A stretch of 64,000 bases of DNA from positions 124,001 through 188,000 of the forward strand of contig BPQB01000039.1 of assembly GCA_019973155.2 (NCBI GenBank). Direction: 5' to 3'. This DNA comes from Phanerochaete sordida. Taxonomy: Eukaryota; Basidiomycota; Agaricomycetes; Polyporales; Phanerochaetaceae. Shown piece by piece: positions 10,708 through 22,276 of this stretch. The number at the start of each line of letters is the position of its first letter. Positions within the stretch are counted from its first letter, which is position 1. Position numbers and translations under genes: made by a program. The notes beneath the pieces were generated by a model. That model did not search any database. It worked only from the letters and a program-made list of their open reading frames with translations, and had not been told where the DNA came from.

Positions 10708-12665
10708 TTAGTACTGGTCATTGTATATCACCGCGGGCATATCGTCATGAAGATCATGCTCAGACCCCTGCTTGTTACTAAATGCGACCGGATTATACGT
10801 CGCGGACACCGTTCTCTCCTGCGTTCTTCTGCGCGTGCACGCTACCAGCGCGATGATGCAGAGGAGAAGCATGATCGCGAGGTTCGCTGCCAACAGCCCA
10901 ATCGCGACTGGGCCGTACGTGCTGAGGAGCGTGGTAGCTCTGTCCGTGCACGTCGCCTCCAATGCTCTCGAGACCCTGACCGCAATCGGTGTCAGCGCGC
11001 CAGTGCCCGTGGCGTTCTGGGATGAGTACACGCGCGGGAACAGGGCTGGCAGGAAGGCGGGGTCGATGGAGATCGGGTACTTCTCCGAGAGCGTCGCGCC
11101 GCGAGTGAGATGGAAGTCGATCCACGCGTCGTCTGCGTCTGTCGTCGACAGGAGCTGCACGAAGCTGCCGTTCGCGCCGCTGGGGGTCTGGTCACGGTTT
11201 GCGGAGCCGAAGTTGAAGCTGAGCGGATGTGTGTCAGGCGTTAGGTCTAGCTGAATGCCGCGGGAACGTACGATGTGTATGTGTTCTTGAGGAATACATC
11301 TCCGAGGATGACATCTACGTCGTCCGCTTGCAGTGTGGATATGCTCCCCTCGCATACGACGTACGTAGCGTTTGTGCCGTCACTGAGCAGACCCCACGTC
11401 GGATACACTCGGCTGATGTCCAACGGATGGACGGGGTAGGTCATACCCCTGCGCCTCAGGAATCAGTGGCATGTCCGTACCATAGAAGGCGAGATTTAAA
11501 ACCTACCCGATGACAAATGTGACGTTCGCGGCGCTGTAGCACGGGATGAGCCAGCTATCGCCGACCTTGATCGAGCCTGCGATCTGGCTGTAGACCGCGT
11601 CTGCAAGAGAGGGCGGAACAAGGACATTGCTGGTACCCGAGTCGAACAGCGCGACAAGTTTCCCCGGAGGAGTATGTGCGATGTGCGACGCTGGGAGAGG
11701 TATGTTTTCCCCATTCACCGTCATCCCGTCCAGGTATCCCGCCCATTCGTCGGCGACGACCTTGGGGATCTGAGGGGCCTGCGTAATGTTGCTATACCGT
11801 GGGTCATGGTAGCCGATGATGAATGTGCCTCCGGCAGAGCTGGATTCCTCGTCGTCGACCTTCCGGCCTAGGGTGAGGTCGTAGCTAGCCTCCATGGAAG
11901 CGTTCTGCGCAAAGATATTCGCCATAACACTACGGCCGAGCGTGCTGGACTTGCCCCATGCTCGATGTATGGTCCTCTCGATACGGGACAGGTTGTCGGT
12001 GGAGAAGCTAACTCCGAGAAGCCCACTACGGTCCACAGGCCAGCCGGCCAGCTGGAGATGATCTGCGTCAGACTAGAAGGCTTGTAGAATTGTTCAAGGA
12101 TATCTCACCGATCTGGTATTGATGAACGCTTCGTACAGAAATTGAGCCAGTAAACAAGAGGTATACGTAGCTAACACAGCGCGCACCTTGAGACGGAACA
12201 GTGTACTCCCCGATTTGCAGTTCAGCGAATTGGATGGGCCCTGATGCGCTTCTTCGGTCAAGGTATGTGATGTTCGCCGTCAACCCCGAGTCGTTGGCCA
12301 CTTGCAGCTCCGGTGCGTAGAGCCAGAAGTCGCTTGAGCCTGTGTCTAGCTCAACCGTAAACTCTGTCGGCAGCGGAGTCAACGCAGCCTATCGTACACG
12401 ATTATGAGATAGACCGACCTCGTCCGCCCAAAGTAATATTGACAAGGTACTGTGCACGTTGCGTTAGATGGTTTCTACGCGTTATATGACGACTGCATGC
12501 ACGTACGAAATAATCCAAGTATGAATCATCGGTGATATTCACCGCAGACGTTTTTTGAAAGGGGATCTCTGAAGCTGGGGCATCACGTCGCTCGAGCGAC
12601 AAGGCGGCGAAAGCCGCGCATGTTGAAAGCAAGAGAACCGCGACGGTTCTAAATGTGACAGGCAT
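10708..12665 (-). CDS. AP2: membrane-anchored pepsin-like aspartic protease (A1)
   Basis: The first ATG is at 12665 and begins the signal peptide MPVTFRTVAVLLLSTCAAFA. After a short propeptide and the NITLGG exon comes the first catalytic motif LDTGSSDFWLYAP. The flap differs from pepsins: Tyr is kept but the usual G-T-G that follows is replaced (ITYLDRRSASGPIQFAEL). A microexon gives AFINTRS. The second motif is FDSGTSNVLVPPSL. The C-terminal exon has a shortened linker, a membrane helix (LAANLAIMLLLCIIALVACT) and a tail that lacks the AAGYDPEE motif of AP1 and ends in AVIYNDQY. Catalysis is expected to be kept, with altered flap dynamics. It is convergent with CC2, which repeats the CC1/AP1 arrangement. 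Confidence 0.88.
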
Positions 12666-12722
12666 GAGCAGGGCGCTGGGCAAATGCTAGAGACTGGGTT
12701 CTCTCTGTTTGGAAGAGGGTCT

Positions 12723-12729
12723 AATATAT
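12723..12729 (-). promoter_or_regulatory. TATA box of AP2
   Basis: The minus strand reads ATATATT in an AT-rich patch about 58 bases before the AP2 start at 12665. Confidence 0.5.
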
Positions 12730-13365
12730 GTATCGCAGGTACCGAGTTCGTGAGCAGATATCGTGCGCGCATCTGTTGCCAACAGTCGTCTCACGAGGGG
12801 CAGATGGATACCATGTTCTATGCAAACGTGGCCGGCGGCGGTCCGACCTGTGCGTTCGATGAGCGATAGACGATATGAGAATTTGACTTGTATTATGTAC
12901 CTGACAGGCTCGGGCTCTGTAGTGCGACAGCATTTCGGGTGAAGTTTGCGCAGGCGTCGTTCGATTACCGGTGTCCTCACAAGGCTGGGGACACAGCCTT
13001 CATCTCGACGCATAGGAAAAATACCGGGCCCTGCTTTACGGGAGATGATGCGCGCAGACATTGCCCGGTGTGGCGGTGGGCGCGCGTGTATGCGTACTTG
13101 TTCACTTGGTAGGTCGTCAATGCCACTGCTCGATGAGCCTGGATGCCGCATGCGCGCTGCAGCATCGAATCGTGCAGTCCGCAGGCCGCGACCGCGCACC
13201 GTAAGCTTGCGCAAGATTTCAACGCGGCACGGATACAATACTGTCCAAGTCAAGATAAGAACGCGTGATACACTGCAGAGAAGGTGAAGGACAGCACTTA
13301 AATACCAAAGTCCCAAAGTCCGTGAACATGCTCCCGTATCACCAACATCACGCATGAGCAGATGC
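12730..13365. other. Intergenic region between AP3 and AP2
   Basis: This holds the upstream region of AP2 and the 3-prime flank of AP3. A long minus-strand frame spans it but has no recognisable domain and no paralogue, so I treat it as chance. Confidence 0.4.
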
Positions 13366-15519
13366 CTACTGATCTGCGTAGCTCCGAATGGGCGCGCTCT
13401 CCTCCGGGTCGTAGTCCGCGGCTTGCTTGTCCCGGAAGGCGACCGGCGCGTAGCTAGGGGCAATGCTTCTCATCTTTGAACTGCCGCGCAGGGCGCCTCG
13501 GGTGCACGCGATGAGGCCGATGATGCAGAGCAGGGTCATGACGACCACGTTCGCGGCAAGCAGTCCGATGACGATGGGGCCGTACTTATTGAGGAGAGAG
13601 ACGGTCCCAGTATCGGCGTTGGACGCTGCTCGTGACGGGTCTGCGTCCGCGATTGCACCGGCAACCGCATCGGACGCGGAAGGGCCTGCTGGGGACAGCG
13701 ATGCCGAGGTAGGGGATGCTGGAGAAGATGATGGTGTAGCCAAAGATGCTGGCGGAGACGTCGCTACAGACGAGGATGCTAGAGTGGACGATGTTGGGGA
13801 GGGGGATGTGGAGGTGGATGGTGGAGATGACGGGAAGGGCGTTATCTCGCCAGTGGTGGACGTATTCTCGACGGTGCCAAAGTCCTGAGGGAAGAGCTTT
13901 GGGAGAAAGACCGGATCAATGACAGCCCCCGCGGTCATCATGATGGTACTCTGCGTGAGCTGGAAGTCGAGCCATGCATCATCCGGGTCCGTGAGGGAAA
14001 GGAGCTGCAGGAAGGGCCCGCTCGCCCCGGACGTATCGCCCTGGCTGTCCGGCCCGAAGTTAAAGCTGAGCTGGGCGTTAGCTTACTGTCGAAGCTCGCG
14101 ATGAGGAGGACACAACGTACGACGTTAGGACGTTCTTCAGGAAGACGTCTCCAAAAATCATGTCGATGTCCGTGGCAGGTTCGTGTACGATAGACAGCGA
14201 CGACTCGCAGACGAAGAATGTTGTCGCGGTCCCATCTTGCAGCACCGCACTGTAGGGCGTCCCTCGACTAAGGTCTAGAGGGTGTAAGGGATAGTCCAAT
14301 TCGCTGACGGTGGCGCGCATTTTGTCAATACCAGCCCACTCGATGATACTGAAAGTGAGACTCACCCGATGCTGAACGATACGTTCGCGGAGTTGTAGCA
14401 CGGGAGGTACCAAGTGCCGTTGACCTTGACGGAGCCATTGATTCCGGCATGAACAGCATCCACAAGTTCCACCGGCATAGCGAGGTTGCTGGTTCCACTG
14501 TCGAACACGGCGACGAGGCTTCCCTCTGTGGCATTTGCGAAAGACGACGGGGGGAGAGGGATATCTTGACCGTTGACCTTCATCCCGTCGACGAGCCCAG
14601 TCCAAAAGTGGTCGAGGACGCGTGGAATCTGCGGGGCCTGCGCGACGGCAGCGTATGCGGGATCATGGTAGCCGATGACGAAGGCACCGTCCTCGTCGCC
14701 GTTCTCGACATCCCACTCTCGGTTTAGCAGGAGGTCATAACTCGGCTGCAGCGAGCTGTTCTGCGCGAAGATGCTCGACATAACAGTGCGTCCTAGTATG
14801 GTTTCACTGCCCCAGGCGTCCTGTATGGCCTTTTCGATCGGGGATATTCTGACGGTGTCGAAGCTGATTCCCATGAGTCCTATGGTGCCCGGTGCCTCGC
14901 CTTCGCCAAGCTATTGGGTGAAACGGGGCTGTTCAGATATTTACTTCGGCAGCGAACTGCCAAACAGCGCACCGTTTGAACGTTGATGAAAGCTTCGCGG
15001 GGAATGTCAGCATGTTTATGTGGAAAGCCGAGAAGACACACCTTGCGATGGAATAGTGTGCTCGCCGATCTTTAGTTCTGCAAACTGAATCTCGCCCACT
15101 ACCGAGCCCTTGAGATACGTGATGTTCGTCGACATATGCGAATCGTTGGAGACCTTGATACCACCCTCCGGCGCATACACCCATAGGTCGCTCGAGCCTG
15201 TGTCAAGCGATACCAAGAATTCTGGAGGCAGGTTAGTCAGGCACGAACGACAGGATGGCGTCAATGTATCACCTTTGCCACCTAGGGTGATGTTGAGCGA
15301 ATACTATGCCGCAGCTGTCAGCGAAATGACAGACTCGGTGTGTAACGACCTTACCTCGATATCATAAGTGTCTCCGCTGCTCAGAGCGATGCCTGATGAT
15401 TGTGTGAAAGGGACACGGACGCCGAGGTCGCGACGCAGGTCTACTCCAGAGGTAGCGAGCGCAAAAGGTAGACCGAACACAAGAGATATGGCGAGTGCCC
15501 GCTTCATGAACGACGCCAT
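13366..15519 (-). CDS. AP3: membrane-anchored pepsin-like aspartic protease (A1)
   Basis: The ATG at 15519 begins MASFMKRALAISLVFGLPFA, a signal peptide; a second in-frame ATG at 15507 would also work. The first catalytic motif is LDTGSSDLWVYAP and the second is FDSGTSNLAMP. The flap reads ITYLKGSVVGEIQ, with Leu-Lys where pepsins have Gly-Thr. The microexon is AFINVQT. The C-terminal exon (from about 14068) carries the longest linker of the array, an almost pure Ser/Thr/Pro/Ala stretch of about 60 residues likely to be O-glycosylated. It is followed by a membrane helix (VIGLLAANVVVMTLLCIIGL), CTRG, and the tail AADYDPEESAPIRSYADQ. The protein should be a cell-surface or vacuolar membrane-tethered acid protease. 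It sits in a same-strand series with AP4, AP5 and AP6. Confidence 0.88.
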
Positions 15520-15562
15520 ACGGGGGGAGGTTGACAAACGCCTTGCACCGTCTGGCCAAGAT

Positions 15563-15570
15563 GTTTATAT
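15563..15570 (-). promoter_or_regulatory. TATA box of AP3
   Basis: The minus strand reads ATATAAAC about 44 bases before the AP3 ATG at 15519, which supports that start over the downstream ATG. Confidence 0.6.
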
Positions 15571-16845
15571 CACCTAGCTCGCGTCCGTTCTGAAAACGAG
15601 GCTCTACCTGCGCCAATTTCCGAGGAGAAAGCTGGTACCGCCTCTCCGAGATCAACACGGGCGGGTCGCTGGCGAGTGCGCGCAAAGTCCTGCCGAGGGA
15701 AAATGACAGGTGGCCCAGGGCCTGATGGCGCAGCATCAATCACTGAGGCAAGCAGCGTACATTCTGACTACGCACCACTTCGGCCAGTCGGACGCACCAC
15801 AGCCCTTTCGCTCCCGCGTGCAGCGAAAGGCTGTTCAGAATGGCGTCTGCCCGACAACGAACACCAGAGAACAAGGACGACCTTGGGAGCACGGCTTCAT
15901 GATCCTGTGCGAAGCTGCGCGCAGCCGCCAAACACGAATGGCCATGTCGGTCGCGTCAGAGGGGCGCCCTACAAGCGAGATGATAACGTCGACGCTCACT
16001 TCCGACTCGGGCATCGCTCCTCGGCTTTGCGCGTGCCTGGTAGACTACCTCAACCCGACGTCAGGCTCTTCCGTGAGGCAAGATCTTGCACTCAGAGCAG
16101 AATACTGCGAGGGTTTCACGTCAGAATAACCGAAAAATACGGATGAAAGACAAACCTACAAGGCAATCGACGCAGGAACAAGCCTATGTCCGAGTCGGAC
16201 CTGTGAAAAACGGGGCGATGAGAGCGCTGATGGCGAGCGCCCTCGCTCCTTCTTCAGGCTGTGTGCTTTGTCGAGCGATACGCGCGTGTCCCCGAGCCAT
16301 AGGGGCCCATCTGCAATCTCGATGAGCTGGAGACGACGGGAACGGTTTTCTAACTGCCACATGAACGAACCAGTCTGCCCGTGCCTCGTAGATTTTTAGC
16401 CAGGTCCTGAAGCGTGCAAATGTCCGCAAGCTGACGGCAACTGGGCCAGCCCAGGCCTTTTGACTGTCAGGGCCGTGAACATGATGGAGGCAGGAGGAGA
16501 GCACGTCCGACTCCTTGCCGACTCCCGTCGCGGCACGCGCTTAGTCTCCCAGAGGCAGACGCTTACGGACACGCGCGCAACTACGCGCATGTTCGAACCC
16601 CCGTGTGGCAGCTGTATTTACGTATTCTCGCCATTTCCACCATCGTGGCCTGTGGGGAGCTCAGAGGCCAAGGTGGCATGTGTCCCGCTGACATGATATC
16701 GGAAAACAATAAATGCTATGCGGACAAGACGTTTTTAAATAGTAAGTACACCAACATCAGAATGCCATACGAATCATGCAAAGAAGACAATTGTCCAATG
16801 AGTGTCCACGTCAAGTTGAAAGCATATGAACGCCAAACGAATACA
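15571..16845. other. Intergenic region between AP4 and AP3
   Basis: Open frames of up to about 150 codons exist on both strands, but none shows a domain, repeat or paralogue. It contains the AP3 upstream region and the AP4 3-prime flank. An AT-rich patch lies at about 16700-16850. I see no gene. Confidence 0.4.
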
Positions 16846-18866
16846 CTACTGCTCGCCATAGCTCCGGATGGGAGCGTGCTCCTCAGGATCGAACCCAGCT
16901 GCCGGCTTCTCTCGGAAGCTCACCGGAGCATACGAAGGGGAAATATTCCTCATGCGCGCGCCGCTGCGCATGGCGCCGCGCGTGCAGGCCGCGAGTGCGA
17001 CGACACAGAGGAGGACCATAACCGCCAGGTTCGCGCCGAGGAGTCCGATGACGACAGGGCCGTACTTGTCGAGGAGCGAGACGACCCCACCGTCGGACTC
17101 GGCGCCAGCAGAGGGAGCAGCGGCGTCTTCAAGTGTGCCCGCGATACCCGCGGCGGTCGGAGAGCTCGATGGCGCGGACGATACGGCGGAAGGGAAAGGA
17201 GTGATGGCGCCGGTGTTCGTGTAGTTCTGAACTGCGCCGAAGTCCGCGGGGAATAGTGTCGGCAGAAAGACCGGGTCGATGACCGGGGCCGACGCAGGCT
17301 GGGTCAGCAGGAAGCTCCGCGTGAGCTGGAAGTCGAGCCATGCCTCGTCAGGGTCGGTGAGGGAGAGCAGCTGCACGAAGCTCCCGCTCGCGCCGGGATG
17401 GTCTCCCTCACGGTTTTCTGGGCCGAAGTTGAACCTAGGTAAAGTGTCAGGTACGGCCATGGCAGGCGTTTGGCTGGGCGAGGAAGGCACGCACGATGTG
17501 ACCACATTCTTCAAAAAGACATCTCCAAGGATGATGTCTACGTCGTTGAGGGTGAGAGTGCTTGCGTCGGTGAAGGATGCGACACATAGGAGGAAGGTTT
17601 CCTCTGTTCCGTCCTGCAGTGCGCTGGTCTGCTCGGATGTTCGGCTGAGATCTAAAGGATGTAGAGGGTAGTCAAGACCACTAAAGTTGTACGACAAGCC
17701 TCAGTAAAGAGCCACCTCGTGTGACGACGCATATACATACCCGATGGTAAGCGAGACATTCGCAGAATTATAGCATGGGGCTACCCATGTGCCGTTGACC
17801 TTGACGGAGCCCGCGATCTGACTGTAGACGGCGTCCACCAAGGGTCCGGGGATGATCATATCGCTCGTGCCCGAATCGAACAGCACAATGAGTTGGCCGT
17901 CGGTCGTGTTGTAAGAGGACTGTGTCAGCGGAACGTTCTCCCCGTTGACCTTCATGCCATCGAGATATCCAGCCCACTGGTTGTCGATGACTCGAGGAAT
18001 CTGCGGCGCCTGGGCGATGTCAGCGTACTGGGGGTCGTGGTAGCCAATGACGAGTTCTCCCGTGGTGCCGTCCTCGTCGAGATCGTCCCAGCGGTTCAGG
18101 GCGAGATCGTAGCTGGGCTGTAGCGACGCGTTCTGGGCAAAGATGTTCGAGAGGACGGTTCGGCCAAGCGTGACATCTTCGCCCCAGTTTTTGTGGATGC
18201 CGTGGGTGATCAGAGACTCGTTGTTGCTATCGAAGCTGACTCCCAGAATGCCTACGGTACCTGGCGGTACGCCGCTAATCTGAAGAACCCGAAGTCAGCT
18301 GGCATGCAATCAGTAGTCCACGCTACGCACATTTTGAACGTTCAAGAACGCTGGAAAGCAGATGTGAGATATGCGGCACTTATGTAGCGAATACTTCGCA
18401 CCTTGCGATGGGATGGTGTACTCTCCAAACTTGAGCTCCGCGAATTGGATGGTGCCCGACACCACTCCCTTGACATATTCAATACCTCCAGAGATATGGG
18501 AGTCGTTGGTTATCTGGATGCCGCCATTGGGTGCATACACCCAGAGGTCGCTCGATCCCGAATCGAGCTGCACCGTGAAGTCTAGGTCCAGGTTAGCCAA
18601 ATAAAAGTGGTGGGTTGAGCTAGCACACAACCTTGCCCGCCCAGAGTGATGTTTACCGTGTACTACGTGTCAACAATCAGCATCAGTGCACGCCTTGGAC
18701 CTTGCAGGCTCACCTCGTAATCACCGTCCTGAGTGTCAGAAACCACGATACCTGCAAACGGAACCCCGGCACCGCTGTCGCGAGCAACATTGCGCGACGC
18801 AACGAGACAGAGCTGGAGACCGAGGACGAGAAAGCCCGCAAGAGAGCGGTTCACGAAGAGTGCCAT
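16846..18866 (-). CDS. AP4: membrane-anchored pepsin-like aspartic protease (A1), DSG in first motif
   Basis: The ATG at 18866 begins MALFVNRSLAGFLVLGLQLC, a signal peptide. The first catalytic motif is LDSGSSDLWVYAP, so the usual Thr after Asp is Ser; this is also seen in active fungal A1 enzymes. The flap is IEYVKGVVSGTIQ. The microexon gives AFLNVQN. The second motif is FDSGTSDMIIPGPL. The intron before the C-terminal exon (about 17440-17500) happens to be in frame and free of stops, so an intron-retained form would still be translatable. A membrane helix (VVIGLLGANLAVMVLLCVVA), CTRG and the tail AAGFDPEEHAPIRSYGEQ end the protein. Both catalytic Asp are present. Confidence 0.88.
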
Positions 18867-18912
18867 GCGGGGTGAATATGGTCGAGTGACTGCGTCAAGG
18901 AGCCAACGGGGG

Positions 18913-18920
18913 ATTTATAT
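18913..18920 (-). promoter_or_regulatory. TATA box of AP4
   Basis: The minus strand reads ATATAAAT about 47 bases before the AP4 ATG. Confidence 0.6.
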
Positions 18921-19439
18921 GCGCCGTCCAGAGACGTCTGCAGGGGCGGAACAGAATGTGCGCCAGCCCTTAGGCTCCGTATCGAAGCGCGCGTCGCGTA
19001 CGGGCGAACAGCCTGGCGGGACCAAGTGCATGTGCTGCCAGCGTTGCCGTCCACGAGCGACGACTGTAGGCCTGACCACCAGTGCTCAGCCTTCATCGCC
19101 CACTCTCGGCGGTGTGTCAGGTGCGTACCTGGGCGCAGAGGCCTTCCATTCGCTGCGCAGGGTATCCAGCGTAGTCGAGTTCTCTAGCAGGCTACCCGCG
19201 GTGGCAATGAGAAATCCGTGATCGGGGGCGTGGCAGGGCTTGCAGGATCACCGCCCAGGGCACGACGACTGGAAGGCAAGCATTTGATACCTTCGCCTGC
19301 CTGTGTTGGTGCGTTTTCCCGACCACGCCTCTCCGAGTCGGTCACGGGAAAGCTTCGAGCGGATCTGCGTACTCCCCGCTGTCGGTCGAGCGCTGTGGCA
19401 GCCCAACGTGAGATTCAAGAGGAGAGCCACGGGTGACAT

Positions 19440-19770
19440 GCGAGTGCCGCAAATACGTACTGTTTCGCACCGATCTGCGCAAGTGTGGCTTCGAGCCAGA
19501 GGTATGAGGACGACTGTCGGATAAGAAGAAGCTTTGCGCCAGGCCGCGTTGTCCGTCGTGATCGCGGCCAATCCCTGCACAGGAACATCAGGGCTCCCGC
19601 CGCTTTCCAGGAATACAATGCCCTTCACTTGCCGCACACTGCAGTCCTAGGCACGGCTGATGACGCTGTGCAAGACGTTCATCGCGGATGGCAAACCTGT
19701 GCCGCCCATGTCCCGCGCAGTCCGACCGTCGACGTCCATACGCAGAGCGGTGCTGTTCACCGAGTTGAGT
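19440..19770 (-). repeat. Decayed coding-like repeat, copy 1
   Basis: The minus strand keeps a readable peptide, VFLESGGSPDVPVQGLAA, preceded by LRMDVDGRTARDMGGTGLP in another frame. The same block recurs at about 23005-23330 and, inverted, at about 22930-23045. I do not recognise the source protein. Stops and frame changes show it is not an intact gene. It may be part of a transposon or an old duplicated gene fragment. Confidence 0.5.
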
Positions 19771-19889
19771 CCTGAGACTTTGTGTCCGTATTGCGCTGTA
19801 TAAACGTGAAGCTTTAGATAGACGGCAACACAGAATTCAGGCAGCATACGGGCAAACCATCTAGGTCGAGGACATCCTGCCGCGATGGT

Positions 19890-19973
19890 TGCAAGAAGCA
19901 AACCGTTACGCCAGCCGGCGAGACCTGGCGGCACACAGGCGGGGGTTCGATTCCCGCTCGCGTTTGTATTTTT
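19890..19973 (+). other. tRNA-like or SINE-like element, copy 1
   Basis: A perfect RNA polymerase III B-box type sequence, GGTTCGATTCC, lies at 19944-19954 and is followed by a T run at about 19968-19973 that would act as a Pol III terminator. I could not fold a full cloverleaf: the anticodon arm GCCAG/CTGGC has an oversized loop and the acceptor ends do not pair. A decayed tRNA or tRNA-derived SINE fits better than a working tRNA. A second copy lies at 23528-23623. Confidence 0.35.
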
Positions 19974-20252
19974 CCCCCATTGCGTTGGGGCTGAGATGGG
20001 GTCTATGATATCGGTGCCTTTTTGCGAAGGAAACAAGTTAAATCATGCCCGCAGCATATGTGCACTACTGAGAAGGCCCTGCGTCACCCACAATGGCCAA
20101 ATGAATACACTGCTGACCCCTTCGTGGGCGACGCGATACGCACTCGGTGAACACGCCCGCAGTACAGAGTCGTCCCCGAGTTTGGGGGCCAGATGTCCTT
20201 CCATAGTCCGATAACAATGTCCGCGTACTAGAAACTGCGCCCATACGCTCCT

Positions 20253-22276
20253 CTACTCACCATACCTCAAAGCAGGCGCATCATACTCAGGAATATACGC
20301 CGCCTCCGGCTTCGGCTCCTCGAACTTGACGGGCGCATACGCCGCATCGACGCTCCTCGCGCGCACACCGCCGCGCATGACGCCGCGCGTGCAGCTCGAG
20401 AGCGCAACGACACACAAAAGCACCATCACCGCCAGGTTCGCCCCGAGGAGCCCGACGACGGCGGGGCCGTACTTGTCGATGGCGCCACTCGCGCTGGCCG
20501 CGCCGGAGCTGCCGAGCACGGGGGTGTCGTCGACGCGGACCTCTCCGAGCGCGCCGGATACCGCAACGCTGCTGCTGGCGAGCGCGGGCGCGGTGCTCGT
20601 CGGCGAGGTATTCAGGCTGGTAGCTATCGTGTTTTCGACGGCGCCGAAGTCGGAGGGGAAGAGCTGCGGGAGCAGAACAGGGTCAATGGTGGCGGGGAAG
20701 AGGAGCGAGAGGACGGCGGCGCGGGTGAAGAAGAAGTCTAGCCACGCATCGTCGGCGTTCGTCAGCGAGAGGAACTGCAGGTAGCTCCCGCTCGTGCCGT
20801 TGTGGTCGCCTTCTGCGTTCTCGGGGCCGAAGTTGAAGCTACAGGCTCATCAGAAATCCGCTTGACAGTGACGCCGACAGTGTGCTTACGATGCATAGAC
20901 GTTCTTCAGAAATGGGTCGCCAAGGACCATGTCCGCGCCGTTTACCCCCTCAGGCCCGAGGCTTAGGAATGCCCCACTGCATACGGTGAATGTTGTGCTC
21001 GTCCCACTCTCCAAAACGGTAAGTTGCGTGACAAGACTGATGTCCAAAGGGTGCACGGGGTAGTCCTGCCCACTAATGGCAGCAGTCAGTGCAGCGCAAC
21101 GACCTGCCAATGACGAACGTACGCGATTGTAAAGGTCAGGTTCACGCTACTGTAGCACGGCGCGTACCACGTCTCATTGACCTTGATGGAGCCTGCGATC
21201 TGCTCAAAAACCGCGTCCATCATAGCGCCGGGCATGGCGATGAAGGCCGATCCAGAGTCGAAGAGCGAGACGAGCTTGCCAGAAGGTGTGTACGGCGTAA
21301 TTGCAGGCGGGAACTGGAAAGGCTGCCCGTTGATGTTCATCCCATCGACGTAACCGGTCCACATGCTCTCGATGATCCTTGGCACCTGGGGGGCCTCTGC
21401 AACTGCGCTGTACCGGGGATCATGGTGCCCAATGATCAACGTGGCTTTAGTGTCCCCGAGTTCGAGGTCTTCTGCGCGATTCAAGGACAGGTCGAAAAAA
21501 GGTTGGAGAGAGCGATTCTGTCCCAAAATATTAGAGAAAACGGTATGTCCCAGAGTGTTCGATTCGCCCCAGGCCCTGTGTATGGTACGGGCGACCTCCG
21601 ATTCGAGGTCACTGTCGAAACTGATGCCTATGATACCGGTAAGACCCGCGGGGAAACCATCCCCGAGCTATAAGCCAGGAATCAGAGTGGGAAGCGCGAT
21701 CTGGGTATGGTTGGTGTACCTTTTGACCGCGAATGAACGCTAGATAGGGACAGTCAGAGCAACTTGAGAAGACCACCAATGCAGCGCGCACCTTGTGACG
21801 GGACAACGTACTCTCCGACCTGTAGCTCTGCAAATTGAACGGTCCCGGAGATTGACCCCCTGCCATAGGTGATGTTTGCGGTAAGCTGAGAGTCGTTAAG
21901 AACGTTGATGTTTGCATCTGGGGCGTATACCCAGAGATCACTGGATCCAGTGTCCAAGATGACCGTGAATGCTACACAGGTACTAATCAGAGAGGCCCCG
22001 ATATGTGACTGTAATAACTTACGCTGTCCCCCAAGGGTAATGTTGACGAAGTACTGGGAGGGGATGTTCAGCAAGGGAGAGACAAGAAGCAGAGCGCCGG
22101 CCACCTACCTCGACGTCAAACGTACCATACTCGCCATGGTTTATGACGTCAATTTCCGACGTTCTTCCAAAGGGTATGCCTGAAGCAGACGTGTCGCGAG
22201 GCCCCGTTTTTGCGAAGACGCATGCATGAATGGCCGCAAGGGACCACAATGCGAGGATAGCTCGAAGCGGTGACAT
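20253..22276 (-). CDS. AP5: membrane-anchored pepsin-like aspartic protease (A1), DSGSA second motif
   Basis: The ATG at 22276 begins MSPLRAILALWSLAAIHACV, a signal peptide. The first catalytic motif is LDTGSSDLWVYAP and the flap is ITYGRGSISGTVQ. The microexon gives AFIRGQK. The second motif is FDSGSAFIAMPGAM, where the usual T-S/T after DSG is S-A; the catalytic Asp is kept. The Cys pair lies in APCYSSVNLTF and FTVCSGAF. The C-terminal exon contains a short linker, a membrane helix (LGANLAVMVLLCVVALSSCT) and a tail unlike AP1, AP3, AP4 and AP7: it has ARSVDAAYAPVKF and ends in YIPEYDAPALRYGE. It is the duplicate of AP6. Confidence 0.87.

Larger units (their letters stand above)
18921..20252. 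other. Intergenic region between AP5 and AP4 with decayed repeats
   Basis: No intact gene is seen. The stretch about 19440-19770 is a decayed repeat also found at about 23005-23330. A tRNA-like element lies at 19890-19973. The last 200 bases before AP5 contain the empty site that corresponds to the MITE insertion near AP6 (AAT at 20092-20094). Confidence 0.55.

Noticed and set aside
12666..12683. Extension of the AP2 start to 12683
   Set aside because: The codon there is TTG, not ATG. The ATG at 12665 gives a clean signal peptide.
19890..19973. Functional tRNA gene
   Set aside because: The B box is good but acceptor and anticodon arms do not fold properly and the two copies differ most in the arms.
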